64,000 bases of DNA, from contig CM007315.1 in NCBI GenBank assembly GCA_000333855.2, forward strand, positions 967,516 to 1,031,515, written 5' to 3'. The translations under genes and the position numbers were made by a program. Of the stretch, positions 35,439 to 47,200 are shown in pieces. Each line of letters starts with the position of its first letter. Position 1 is the stretch's first letter. Source of the stretch: Endotrypanum monterogeii. Its lineage: Eukaryota > Euglenozoa > Kinetoplastea > Trypanosomatida > Trypanosomatidae. A model generated the notes under the pieces. It was given only the letters and a program-made list of their open reading frames with translations. It was not told the DNA's origin and searched no databases.

Positions 35439-37943
35439 TCACTCTCCTTTGCCCCTTTGTTTCCTTTCAGCTCTTCGATCTTGTAATTTGAGGCTCTGCC
35501 AATTCGGTGAGTCTACGTATCGGGCATCACTCAGGCGCACTCCCGCAAGTGCAATAAGCTTCATATTATCAGATCTTTTCCGGTATACTTTGCGTCCGCT
35601 GTAGATATCCGGCTGCGGCTCTGGATTCTTGGTGTTTTTTTGACTATCCTGCGAACTCTCAGTCGGACCTCGTTGTTCTCGCGGAGAGGAGAGATATGGA
35701 GTAGGCATATGACTCTGGTAGCCCCGGGTAGGCAAGTAGTGGCGGCGCTGCTGTTGCTGGTGAAACAGCAGCTGGCGTTGGCGATCCACGATTTCCTGAG
35801 GGGGTATCGGGTGCTGCAGTCTCCGATCAGGCACGTAGTATTGGTAGTCCGGAGACAGATACGGGTTGCCCCTGGCGTGCATGTGGCGTCCAGTACCCCC
35901 TCCGCTACGTGCAACATCGTACGCAGGCGACTGCTGCACGGCCTCCGCTGTAGACGTATCTGTTGCCTGCGATGGATCGGATTGTACATGTACAGTGGTG
36001 CTGGATACAGGTCTGAAATTCTGCGACGAACACTGCATAGAGGCCGCCGATAGGTTACTACCTCTCCTTTGCCGGTGGGACCTGCCATGATTCGCACCGG
36101 TGGCTCCGGTTTCACACAAGATGAAGCTGTTATGGCTCTCGCTCGATCGGTAATAGTCCGTCCACAATTCACTCGTATTGAGCGCCATCAACAACTTCCC
36201 ATCCTCGTCACCGTACACCGAAACCTCCTCTTCGTCACTCTCCGTATCCTGACAACCCTCTGAGCTGGTGTGGGAGCTAACGGGAGTCGGGGGTGTAGTG
36301 CAGTGAAAGAAATCCCCTTGCTCATGACCTTGTGGACCCTCGCTGAGTTCCGGGGCATGCTGCCCACTCGAGGTTCGCTGTGGCTGCGTGCGCGATGCCC
36401 TTACAACGTTTTTTACCGCTTCTACTTTTCTCACGACCATAGCCACATATTTCCACCTCGACGGGGGCAGCTCACGAGCGCGGCGCAACACTGATGGCGC
36501 GAGTGTTTCGCTGTCTACGCTGCATTCCACAACATCTTGCTCATGAGCGAGATGCGGGTGGACGCCATCTAAAGATTCAGGGATGCTTCGTTGCACTAGA
36601 TTACCCATTTCGGCGTTTGGGGTTTCACAATCCTTTTCTTCGCACGCCTTCGGGTACATGAAGCTCATCTGCCCTTTGAGGGAGCTCAACTTGGTGCTGG
36701 GGAAAGACAATAGGCTCCCCCTCTTCACAGTCGATCGCGTGGATGGGATTTGTTTGTAGTACTCGGTTAGCGTTCCGCTGGTGTGGTCGCTGGAGGTAAT
36801 GTTAAAAAGCGACGTGTGGTCACTCCGAGAAAAATTTGAGGCCTCGTTGGAATTGCGGTGCTGAGAAGAGCGCACATCCGCGGAGTCCCTGGGAGGAGGA
36901 ACGACGCGTGCTGTGGAGTACCACGGCCGAGAGGTAGAGACGTCGGTGGCTCGCCCATTTTTCGTGCCCCCTATCCATAATGGTGGCTTCGTTGCTGTGC
37001 CATGACTGCCCTTCGTGGCCGCTTCTGCTTTCTCGCCACGATGGGGACTCGTGTGCGTCTGCACAGGATTGATATCATCGACATAGCTCGCGCCGCTATC
37101 AAGGCGTGCATTTGGGCCGCCCCTGGGGCGGTTGTTTTCTGTTTTATCTTTCGAGTCCAAAGTTTCGCTTGGCTGAGGAACAGACAAAAATGCGCCATCT
37201 GGCAGCGAGGTGGCCAGTGTCAGTTGCGGCAACGGTGTGAGGACGACGGGCACAGATTCTTTTCTGTCCCTTGGCATATTTCTGTGATCAGGCGAATTGA
37301 GTGACTTGGTATCCTCTACAAGTTGGAGACTGCCCATCATCATTCGATTTAACATCGTATACCCATAGAATTCTTCATTTGTAGTCTTCGGTGCGGACTC
37401 GGTGGCCCTGGAGGGAGAAGGCGGAATCTTGGCGCGTGGCAGTTGTGGGGGCTGTTTGCCTTCACGCAGTGTAGGCAGAAAAGACGCATTGGCATTCTGC
37501 GAGGGCACACTGAGGGGCTGAACAGGGTCGCCACTCCTCGTCTGCTGGGCATCGAGCCGTGGTTGGCGGTCTGATGATGCGTCTAGTGAGCTGGGAGTCC
37601 GCGCGGCGGCTTCGATAGGGAGTACACCTGTGCCTTGCCTTCCATCATCTGTGACGTGATGTTGATTTGATTGACCCACAACAGAATTTACAGGGGTTTC
37701 GCCCTTAGTCTCAGAATGCTTCGCAGCCGATCCCGCGCCGGTTACGCTCTCTGGTGTGCAAGGAAGCAGAAGGAAGGGCTCCTTCCACTCGCTGGATAGT
37801 ACATGAGTGGTGTGCGAGGGAGGGCGGGATATTAAGCTAAAGAATGCATTTTTTGCGCCGTCTTCATTGGTGCTGGACAGCTGAATGGGCTTGAGTAGAG
37901 TTTTTTTGGTTTTTTTCCAAAAAGCGTTGCCCCTATCAAGCAT
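35439..37943 (-). CDS. Unrecognised Ser/Gln-rich disordered protein with C-terminal YVDSPNW motif
   Basis: An 834-residue protein starting MLDRGNAFWKKTKKTLLKP. A textbook acceptor (GTTGTTTCTCCTTTGCAG) lies 36 nt upstream of this ATG, which fixes the start. The protein is Ser/Thr/Pro-rich throughout, with basic patches, an acidic segment (TESDEEEVSVYGDEDGK), a possible short amphipathic helix (WKYVAMVVRKVEAVKNVVRA), and a Gln/His/Arg-rich stretch near the end (LFHQQQQRRHYLP). The last 40 residues look ordered and include RYVDSPNWQS at 808-817, closely matching the end of the adjacent gene at 29897-31242 (RLVTSPDWSS) and resembling YVDSPDV in the gene at 41208-47501. The two adjacent genes may therefore be diverged relatives. 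No signal peptide, membrane helix or catalytic motif is visible. Function unknown. Confidence 0.88.
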   Translation of the reverse strand: MLDRGNAFWKKTKKTLLKPIQLSSTNEDGAKNAFFSLISRPPSHTTHVLSSEWKEPFLLLPCTPESVTGAGSAAKHSETKGETPVNSVVGQSNQHHVTDDGRQGTGVLPIEAAARTPSSLDASSDRQPRLDAQQTRSGDPVQPLSVPSQNANASFLPTLREGKQPPQLPRAKIPPSPSRATESAPKTTNEEFYGYTMLNRMMMGSLQLVEDTKSLNSPDHRNMPRDRKESVPVVLTPLPQLTLATSLPDGAFLSVPQPSETLDSKDKTENNRPRGGPNARLDSGASYVDDINPVQTHTSPHRGEKAEAATKGSHGTATKPPLWIGGTKNGRATDVSTSRPWYSTARVVPPPRDSADVRSSQHRNSNEASNFSRSDHTSLFNITSSDHTSGTLTEYYKQIPSTRSTVKRGSLLSFPSTKLSSLKGQMSFMYPKACEEKDCETPNAEMGNLVQRSIPESLDGVHPHLAHEQDVVECSVDSETLAPSVLRRARELPPSRWKYVAMVVRKVEAVKNVVRASRTQPQRTSSGQHAPELSEGPQGHEQGDFFHCTTPPTPVSSHTSSEGCQDTESDEEEVSVYGDEDGKLLMALNTSELWTDYYRSSESHNSFILCETGATGANHGRSHRQRRGSNLSAASMQCSSQNFRPVSSTTVHVQSDPSQATDTSTAEAVQQSPAYDVARSGGGTGRHMHARGNPYLSPDYQYYVPDRRLQHPIPPQEIVDRQRQLLFHQQQQRRHYLPTRGYQSHMPTPYLSSPREQRGPTESSQDSQKNTKNPEPQPDIYSGRKVYRKRSDNMKLIALAGVRLSDARYVDSPNWQSLKLQDRRAERKQRGKGE

Positions 37944-37978
37944 TTTTTAAAATTTGTTCTTCAAAAGAGTGCCCCCGT

Positions 37979-37997
37979 CTGCAAAGGAGAAACAACG
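37979..37997 (-). promoter_or_regulatory. Strong trans-splice acceptor of the gene at 35439-37943
   Basis: The coding strand reads GTTGTTTCTCCTTTGCAG with the AG at 37980-37979, and the ATG follows after a 35-nt A-rich leader. This is the clearest acceptor in the window. Confidence 0.7.
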
Positions 37998-38529
37998 CTG
38001 CCCAGCACCCTACTGATTTATGAGTGCAGCAACGAATAGGAAAGGCTGATTCTGACAGAGAAGGAGGGAATAATCGCTTCGCATGATGTGATTCAATTAG
38101 TGAATCCCTAAGACGTTCCCTGTCGGTGTGCAGCACAGAAGGCAGACGGGGGCGCAGCCTGTTATGAGAATTCGGTACAAAAACACGACAAAAAAAACAT
38201 CACAAGTGTCAGTTTTCGCCTCAGCTACAGGTGGGCTGGAGGATGATCGGGCACCTAACTTCAAGAGAAAAAAATGAGTATATATAGTCAAGAATTGATA
38301 TTCTGCATCAGTCTTTAAGCGTCCGTGAGTGTGCGTGTATGTTTGAGGGAAGGGTCGAGAGAGAATTTGCCTACAAGGAGCTCCGCTGTATGTAAATAAA
38401 TAAATAAATATATATATATATATGTAATATGTTTATATTTGAAATGTGTGTGGGTATGCGCTGCTTTTCCTCCACGTAGTCGCAAAAAGATGACTTCTGT
38501 CGGATGGGGAGATGAGAGGGGGGAGGGCA

Positions 38530-38815
38530 ACGTGTGTGTGTGGGGTGGGGGGGGGCGACGTGTGTGTGTGTGGTGGGGTGGGGAGTACGTAGTGTGTGTG
38601 GTGGGTGGGTGGGGGGTAGGGGGGGACGGGACGGTAGGTAAGTTAAGTTAGTAGTACGTACGACGAGAAGGAAAGGTAAGTACGTACTTACTTCTACNNN
38701 NNNNNNNNNNNNNNNNNNNNNNNNNNNNNNNNNNNNNNNNNNNNNNNNNNNNNNGTGTGTGTGTGTGTGGGGGTAGTCGTCGTGTGTGTGTGTGGGGGGG
38801 GGGGAAAGGGGCAGG
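38530..38815. other. Assembly gap (57 N) in a GT/G-rich repeat block
   Basis: Ns run from 38698 to 38754. The left flank changes from GTGTG/G-run sequence into words such as gtagtacgtacgacg and aagtacgtacttac, the same odd text seen beside the other gap; the right flank returns to (GT)n and G-runs. The true repeat length and flank sequence are unreliable here. Confidence 0.7.
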
Positions 38816-40907
38816 GTCAAAATTTGTTGAAGTACACGCAGAGGGAAAAATGTCAACTTTCTTCTCATACGCACACACAAAACAGAGTCAAATCATAGGT
38901 GATGCGACGAGCGCGTCAACGCGACACTTTGAGGAAAACAAGATCATCGAGCGATGCCACCTACCCCGCGTTCGACGCGTATCTTTTTTTTTTTTTTAGA
39001 ATATGGTTTCTTCTTCGCCCCTTTTCGGAACAAATGAAAGGAAGACCACCAGTCTCGTTTTAAGACTGCGTACTTGTCTCCTCTCCGCTCCCCTGCCTTC
39101 TTCCCTTCTTCTTTTTCAACGATCGTGACGGGAGAGGACAGAGCCGAACACACACACACACACACACAAAAATTCAATGATGACCACATGGTGAATAAAA
39201 GGTTTTTGAAACATTTAACAGTATGTAATAGATAAAAAGGCAGAGGAGATCGGTACGGAGATAGGGTGTGTGCGGAGATGCACGTGGTCGTGCGCCGCGA
39301 AACGACAAAGGCTCTGTTTTTTTGTTGTTGCTGTTTATTTGTATGTCTATTTCATTGCTTCTTCTCCAGAGGTGTCTTTCTTTGAGTGACTGTGCTTGGA
39401 TCGTGAGGCATGCGTGAAGTAGTTCACTCGATACGGTTTCTGGGGTATGCAATTAAAATATATATATATATATATATATATATGCGGCACACTGAATGGG
39501 GAATGACACTTGCACGCACCGAATGCTGTATCGGACTTCCCGCCCCGGGGGGAGAAACAGTAACACTACAGATAACCAGGAAAAAGTCAAAAGCTCTTGA
39601 GCAAAGGCGAATGAAATAATTACTGGAAAAGAAGCCCTATAAAACAATCCCACAAAACAATAAAAAATAAAAAAATGATCCGGAGAGCAGTGGTGCAGGT
39701 AAGGTGACTAGCAGCGCATGCGCTGTCGGCGAAGATAGAGTGACCCATGGGGAAAATAAATACATAAAATAAAATATGCGCCATAACACCGGAAAATAAA
39801 AATGTAATTGAAGCTTTTTTTTTTTTTAATGTCCTGCAGCGTGGGTGACTTCTCTCGCTTCATCTGCTACGCGGCTTCTGATCTGAGACGCCGCGGCAGC
39901 GCTGGCACCCCATCAATAAACAGCAGTAACAAAAAAAGGAAAATCATTTTCTCCCAGTTGCCTGCACATCTAATATTAGGATCTAGTCGTGTACAGTGCC
40001 TACCAATCCATGCAATATCCGATGAAGCCCATGCACACGTTAGCTCCACGTGATCCTTCTATATGTCTTTAGTTCGTGGATATGACCTCAGCCGATGGGC
40101 GGAGGATGAAGAGGTATGAGATGAGAGCACCATAATGCATATTTCCGGGTAGAAGGGACCGGTGGGAAACTCCGCTCAGGTGGCGCAAAGGGAGGGAAGG
40201 GGGAAAAAGTTGAACTCAGGGAGACCTCCTCATGAGGGTCAACTGAGCTAATAGGTCTTTTGTTTGTAGTGCGACGGTTGTCGTCCACCACGGATTTTGG
40301 TGACAAGAAATTCGGTGTTGCATCAAAAGGGGGAAAAAAAGGAGTTTGGGTGACAAAAACATATTGTAAAAAAAAAAATAGAACAAGCGTGAGAGAGGGG
40401 AGGGGACGTGATAGTGCCCTTCTCCCCCTCCCGCTGCCCTCCTTTTCTCGTAATATTAAAATCTCGTCATGCTCCTTCTCAAACACTCTCTTTTGCCATC
40501 CACGTAAACATACGAGGAAAAAAAAAAAACAATAACTCGAGAGGATGTATAGGAAGTCGAAATTAGTAGGCAACTGAGGAAGGGAGGAGGCGAGATGAAG
40601 AGCACAGAGGTAGATTTTCACTTGTGTACCACACACACACATACACACACACACACACACAATAACAGGTACACTCCTTTTTCTGAAAGCCTAAAGGTCG
40701 CTACTGCGACAACAACTTGGAGCGCAGAAAAACAGACCTCCCCTCCCCGAGTATCGACGGACCTATCAAGAGCATAAATGCATAAAAAATATATATCGAG
40801 TGAACGGTGCCCGAGGATCGTAGATGCTGTTTTTTTTTTGTTTTGCGAGGGTTGTCTCTCTCTCTCTCTCTTCCCTTACTCTCGCCGCTCCGTTTGACTA
40901 TCAAATA

Positions 40908-40913
40908 TTATAT

Positions 40914-40952
<39 letters not shown>
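40908..40952. repeat. (TATTA)/(TA) microsatellite
   Basis: Begins with ATTAT units and becomes a perfect TA tract, about 45 bp in all. Confidence 0.9.
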
Positions 40953-40953
<1 letters not shown>

Positions 40954-41207
40954 GCATTCCTTGATATGGGTTTTATGATCCACGAGAAAAAACAAGAAGA
41001 GGTCTACAAGAGGAAGAAAATCGACAACAAATATGTTTATGCACTCACTCGGGGAAGTAGTCATCATCATCGTAAAGAGACAGTGGAGCCGGGGGTGGGG
41101 AGCGCGCGCGCATGCACGGGCATGGAGGCCTTCGTGCTGTTCAGCTTAGATACTTAGCAGAATCAAGCGACACATTTCCCTTGTTTTTCATAATCCTTCT
41201 AAGGGCT

Positions 41208-44200
41208 TCAACACATTCTCGTTTGGACGCCATGGGCACGGAGATGTTCCTCATAGTGCTGCGCCAAATTTTCCTGTCGCTGCCAGAGCAGACCTCGCTG
41301 TGCCCAGCGCCGAACACACAATGCGTGCTGCTTTTCCTTACGACGTGCTTCGGCGATGTCGTAGGTCGTAGAAACATCCGGCGAATCCACATAGGGAACA
41401 TCGGGAATATCAAGAATTGTGCAACGTCTTTGGCGCTGTTCTCGCTGTATCGAGGGATCGCGGTTGGCTTGGTCGCTCCTCGGCGGCGATGAGCGAGGAG
41501 ACTGGGCGAGGCGACGCCTTGGGGAGCACGCCATCAGTAGGTCACTTTTTTCGACGCTAGACTCTTGCACCATGGCTCCGCGCATCCCAATATCATCAAA
41601 TTTTGCCGTTTCGCTATCAGTGGAGTCGTCGGTGCTGCCTGTGCGGCGTTCGAGAACATCAGTGGCCTCATTCTTTGTATTTTGATCACAATCCACTGCC
41701 GTCTTTTCGGAGAAATGCACCCCCGACACGCCGGGTCCTGGGCCTGGAGCAGGAGATTCCAGAAGAGAAGGGCGGCTACGCACCACATGACTTGCCTCCA
41801 ACCGTGAGTGGCACAGAAGCGTCGTAAGATCTGCATGCTTGGTGTGGATATCCACGCTGACGGTCGACTCGTGGTCTTCCTGGGAATCCTTCGAGTCTTC
41901 TGGGTTCTCTGGTGGTTCCTCTATCGTGGAGTAGCGATCGGACGGTGCTGCACCACCAAGGAGCACCGCAGTCATGTTTTGAGGCATCGTGCGAGACTCA
42001 GCGCCGGTTGCATCATCGATCGCATTGATGTCCGCCGCCGGAGGCAGCCGCGGTGTGGAGAACGTGAGATTGATCGCAAGGCTTTTGTCGGGCGTAGCCT
42101 CAGCCAAAAGTTGGGAGGGGTCTGAGATTTCCTTCCCACCCACTACAGCAACGGGCTGTGACCTTACTGGTGCAGAATCTGTCTTGCTGTGGTTCATGTG
42201 ATGGATGCCTGCTGAGTCGTTCAGTATGGAAACAGGGGCCAATGCAAAGGAGCTGGTGACGTGGTAACAGTCGGCACCCTCGGAGACGGGGAATGCATCC
42301 CCACAACCCTTTCTGTTTGGTGAACCTCCACGTGCAGAGAAAGCACCAATCATATTATGCACAAAGACATCTCCGCTCTTGCAGGGGTCCACGAGGACCG
42401 TCACGTGATGCACAGACTGATCTTCTCCCAGGAGCGACTTGGAGCGGCCTCTTTCGTTTTTTTTGTATCGAGACGAATGCGTGGTGTTTGTCGGAGGCGA
42501 TATCGTTGCATCTGACTGTGCCGTGTTGCCAACCAGTTTTGTGGATGGCTGGGCAGACGCAGCCTTTCTGCCTCGCACCTGTGAAGAAGACGCCATGCGG
42601 TGAGAACTAGATCCGACACACCCTGAGGCTTTCCTCCTGCGCGCATCCACCTTCGCACTAGGGACGCGATCTTCAGAGTCATGCAACATCGGTTGTGTAG
42701 CATTTTCGGACCTTCTGATGTGCGGTGAAGGGGGTGAAGGAAATTTGGTATTCTGTAATCCCCCCAATGACGCCTTTTTTATTGGGTTGGCCTCCAAGGC
42801 GGAGCGATCGAACAACTTTGAACGCCCCTGAGCATCGTTTGGGCGTACCGGCACAGGCTGGCGGGCGTGTGATCTCGTACCCCCGTTCACGTGGAGGTGG
42901 CACACCACGGTAGCACACCGACATCCAGGCTCCCCAAACGTGCATGAGGTATTTTCCTTCATGCCAGAGACCTGCTTTTCTCCAAGTCGGTGAAGCGCAT
43001 CCCTCAACTCCTCCGTGTCAGCAACCGAGCTTTCCACCCCGCTAAACCCTGGACTGCAGTCGCAGGCCGAGATCAATGTGGAACTCACACGGCCCTCACC
43101 ACTCCTCGGTGGGACACCGCAAGGCTCACAAACCCTGCTAACCTCTGACACATCGAATGAAACAAGACTGCTCACACCTCCGTCAGAACAAATCTGCGGA
43201 GAAGTAGAGACACCACCACTAGGCACCAATACTCTCCCCCGTGTGCATACCACGTCATCTTCTGCACAATCTACACGACATTCTCCCTCTAAAGCGGCGC
43301 TGGCATCCATCAGGCTGCCGTACTCACCACGCGAGCGCGCGGTCGCCCCGCTGCGGTTGCCAACGGTGTGACCGGCGTCCGACGCCTGTCCAGCGGCGCT
43401 GGCGTCCATCAGGCTGCCGTACTCACCACGCGAGCGCGCGGTCGCCCCGCTGCGGTTGCCAACGGTGTGACCGGCGTCCGACGCCTGTCCAGCGGCGCTG
43501 GCGTCCATCAGGCTGCCGTACTCACCACGCGAGCGCGCGGTCGCCCCGCTGCGGTTGCCAACGGTGTGACCGGCGTCCGACGCCTGTCCAGCGGCGCTGG
43601 CGTCCATCAGGCTGCCGTACTCACCACGCGAGCGCGCGGTCGCCCCGCTGCGGTTGCCAACGGTGTGACCGGCGTCCGACGCCTGTCCAGCGGCGCTGGC
43701 GTCCATCAGGCTGCCGTACTCACCACGCGAGCGCGCGGTCGCCCCGCTGCGGTTGCCAACGGTGTGACCGGCGTCCGACGCCTGTCCAGCGGCGCTGGCG
43801 TCCTTCAGGCTGCCGTACTCACCACGCGAGCGCGCGGTCGCCCCGCTGCGGTTGCCAACGGTGTGACCGGCGTCCGACGCCTGTCCAGCGGCGCTGGCAT
43901 CCATCAGGCTGCCGTACTCACCACGCGAGCGCGCGGTCGCCCCGCTGCGGTTGCCAACGGTGTGACCGGCGTCCGACGCCTGTCCAGCGGCGCTGGCGTC
44001 CATCAGTCTGCCGGTCACTTCACTGAATCGCTCAGTCACACTAGTAGAAGGAGAGCGAATATTGAACGATTGATCGGTGTGCGAATGGGTTGCGGCGCGT
44101 GTTTGCGTCTCGCCGACCTTGCGTATGTTTGTGTTCAGAGTTTGTGCCCGATCGTGATAGGCAGCGGTGCGGGAACGACGATGGTGACGAGGACCCTCCT

Positions 44201-47200
44201 TGTCAGGGTGGGGTGTGCAGTCAGGTGAGGGGTCGCACTTATCGGGGATATGTTTTTGGAGGACTTGGGAAGGGGTTGTACATCTTCTGTCTTCATGGAT
44301 AGATTGGTTGCTCAGGGAGCCTGTATGACCGTGAGGCGGAGGTGCGGTGTTGGGGCTGCCAGGAGGTACACCACGCCGTCGTGCATCAAACGTATCACCG
44401 AAAAAGATGCTTGGGGCCCTGCGGTGCGGGGGGTTCAGCGAGGAGCTTCGTGGACTGCTTCCACCACCACCACTCGTAGGGGGCTCGGTATGGGTGAGGA
44501 AAACCCTACGGAGATTGAGTGTCTCTGCCAAGGCGGAGGCCGCTTGCGAGGGCAGATCGATCTCCGTGATGTACGAGCATCCGCTGGGACTCGCGAGGTC
44601 GTCAGACGTATTATTCTCTGGTGTACGACGACGACTGTCAGTTGCTGGGCGAGTACTGTAGGTAGAGGGCACGTGAGCACCGCGCGGGTTTTTTTCTCTG
44701 CCGTTTTCTGTGGCTGTGGATGGGTCAAAAACACTGTAATTCTCAGCCACAGAGGAAGAGGTGTCAGGGCGGAGCGGCAGGTGTATTCCCGGGTTGGTGG
44801 ATGGCACACGACCGTCATCAGGGGGTGTAGGGGCGGAGGCTCGCAGGGGAGTGGGCGCGCTGTACTGCGCATCGGGATGTATGCCTGTGTCGGTGCCTTG
44901 TGCAGTGGTGATGTTCGCAGAAGCCTTCGTCGCAAGTGTGTCGATGTAACTGTGACGTGGATTGGCAGCGCCAGATGCCCCCTCCACGCTCACGCATGTC
45001 ATATGAAAGGTTTCTGTGTTACTCGGCAGTCTGGTGCTGCTGGCCTCCCACAGCTCCTCGCTACGGCTTCTCTGGGGGGAAAGCGGTTTTTGTGTTGCTA
45101 CAGATGCATCGGGAGGCATCAAGTGGCATTTCGTGGCCGCCCTCATCTCACCTATAGAGCTCTCATCCACTTGCACGTACGAGTACGGCGGCAGCTCTCG
45201 ATTAGGTTTGACACTGTTCACTGTCACAGCTGCAGTTCTGTCGGACAACGGCACGGAGGGGGGTACGGGGACCGGATCAGTCGCAAGGCATTTTGTAGTG
45301 CGCTGATCACGATCTTGAGGTTCCCTGGGGACACCCAATCCCGAGTGCTCGACAGTTGCTGGGGGTGTGATCGGTTGCTTGCACTCACTGGTAAGGGGTT
45401 CCGCCGCCTTAGTTCTCTGACTCCTGTGATCTCTGGACGCATCCCTCGAGCGCTCTCGAGTCCAGTGAGGACTTGCGGTAGGGTACACCATGGCGGATGA
45501 GGGTGGAGGCATCACCGTTTCTCCGCCGAGATAGCTGGGAGGCGCACTTACACTGTCGTCTGGTATACAAGCAATAATGGACACACAAGGTGTGTCATTT
45601 TTGAGCCCATTCACGAAGCCCGCGCTGAGATCAAGGTTACTGCGTTGTCGCTGCTCAATTCGGGGGTGTCCTCGACGCTGCACACGGGTAGTGGCTGATG
45701 TAGTGGGCGGGATCGTGACGTGTCCGGGCAAACACACATGGCGCACGCGTCCTTGCCGGTCTACATTGTGAATTTCTCCGAAAGACATTCTCAAGCCCTC
45801 CGTGTTTTGTGGAGCACGTGCTACTGCGCTGGACCCGAGATCAACTGGCTCACAGCTCGCACGATCGCGCAGCTGCAGTGCATGGCGGGGGTGAGCTGCT
45901 TCCCTCCATTGGGGTGCGCCAGTCTCCGCTGAATCGGGTGGAACGGGAATCCCTGTTTTCCCTGTTAACTTGATCGTATCGACCTCCCCCGCCGCCAGTT
46001 TGGCTTCCGGCCCACGGAAGATGGAGGGCTCCCCTACGACAGATGACAGCTCTGCCTCGACTAACTGAAACACATTTTTTGCCCGCGCTTCGCGGTTTGT
46101 GGTGTCTGGCACTACATCCACCACCTCTCGATCCTCCGCCTCTGCTTTTAACCGGTCAAGGATCGCGTGTTCACGGGTGTAGACGTGCAGGCGTCCGTAT
46201 GGTAGCAGTGATGTGGACTGCGCGAAAGGACTCCCGAGCCTCTCGCCAGACTGTAGCGAGGACCGTCCTCTCACGCCAGTCGAGGGTAGGTCAGATGCAT
46301 CCTGTAGCTTATCGAAGGCTGGCGTCCTTCGACGGCGAGCCCGGCGGTGCACTTCACAGCGATCGAATGGTGCCACTGCCTGCGTCGGGTATTCAGGTGG
46401 GGTGATGACATAAAAATGCCTTGGGTTCTTGCGCGCATACTCCTTGGCCTCCCGTCGCTGACTCCGAATCTCGTTCACGCGAGGTAACAGGGAAGGCACG
46501 GTCAGCGTCGTCCCTGCGTTGCCGGCGGGTGGCGTCACCGCCACAGGCGTGAGCAGGGCGACATACCTCGTGGCCGCGTCTGCCCCGAACTTGTCTCGGA
46601 GCAAATAAAACGCCAAGATGGGAAGTATGCGCCGATTGAAGGGGGCCGTCGTCAGCAGCGATCGTTTCCGTATGGCCTCCAGCTCCAGAAGCACGTCCTC
46701 CTCTGAGAACACTTTGTTATCGAGAAGATCAGCAAGCTCGGAGAGGTGAGGATGCGAGCGCGCGACGGCGATCATGTCGCTGTGGCCACCCTCATCTGCA
46801 ACACCCGAAGGGTGTTCCTTTCTCAGCTGTGTAACACTCGATTGCTTGCTAGACATAGTTTTGCTTTCGTGCTGAAGACTGGTCGGTGTCTCCAACGAAA
46901 AGAGGTCGAGCGAGGGCCGAAGAACACCCGGGCTGAAGGGCGTGAAGGCGGGGAAGGTGGAATGCGCCGTGTCCGTCCTGAGGACGCTTCCAGGCACGCG
47001 TGCAGATGCTGGGCACGCTTGCTGCGAGGGTGGTGGTGAGGGCAGTGCAGCACGCGCCTGTGAGGCTGGAGAAGTATTCCTGCCGCGCCTCGCCTTAGGT
47101 GTTTCTAGAGACTTCTGGTGGTCCTTTGTTGTTGGCGGGTGATGTGCAGTGCGGGGTGAGCTCATATCGAGCTGTGAGCACCTGGTTATCCTCATGTCCT

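Larger units (their letters stand above)
37944..41207. other. 3.3-kb intergenic spacer, mainly 3' UTR of the 2097-residue gene
   Basis: Holds TA tracts (38406-38424, 39457-39483, 40908-40952), a CA repeat (40628-40661), a G/T-rich block at about 38530-38640, and an N gap (38698-38754). No ORF is convincing. Confidence 0.6.

Noticed and set aside
43020..43100. EGF-like domain in the giant protein (CDCSPGFSG)
   Set aside because: Only a short fragment resembles EGF; the six-Cys spacing is not met and there is no secretion signal.
43241..44228. Long plus-strand open frames (261 and 286 codons) across the 99-bp array
   Set aside because: They are by-products of a stop-free, GC-rich unit whose length is a multiple of three. 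The minus frame is continuous with 2097 residues and has the expected upstream acceptor.
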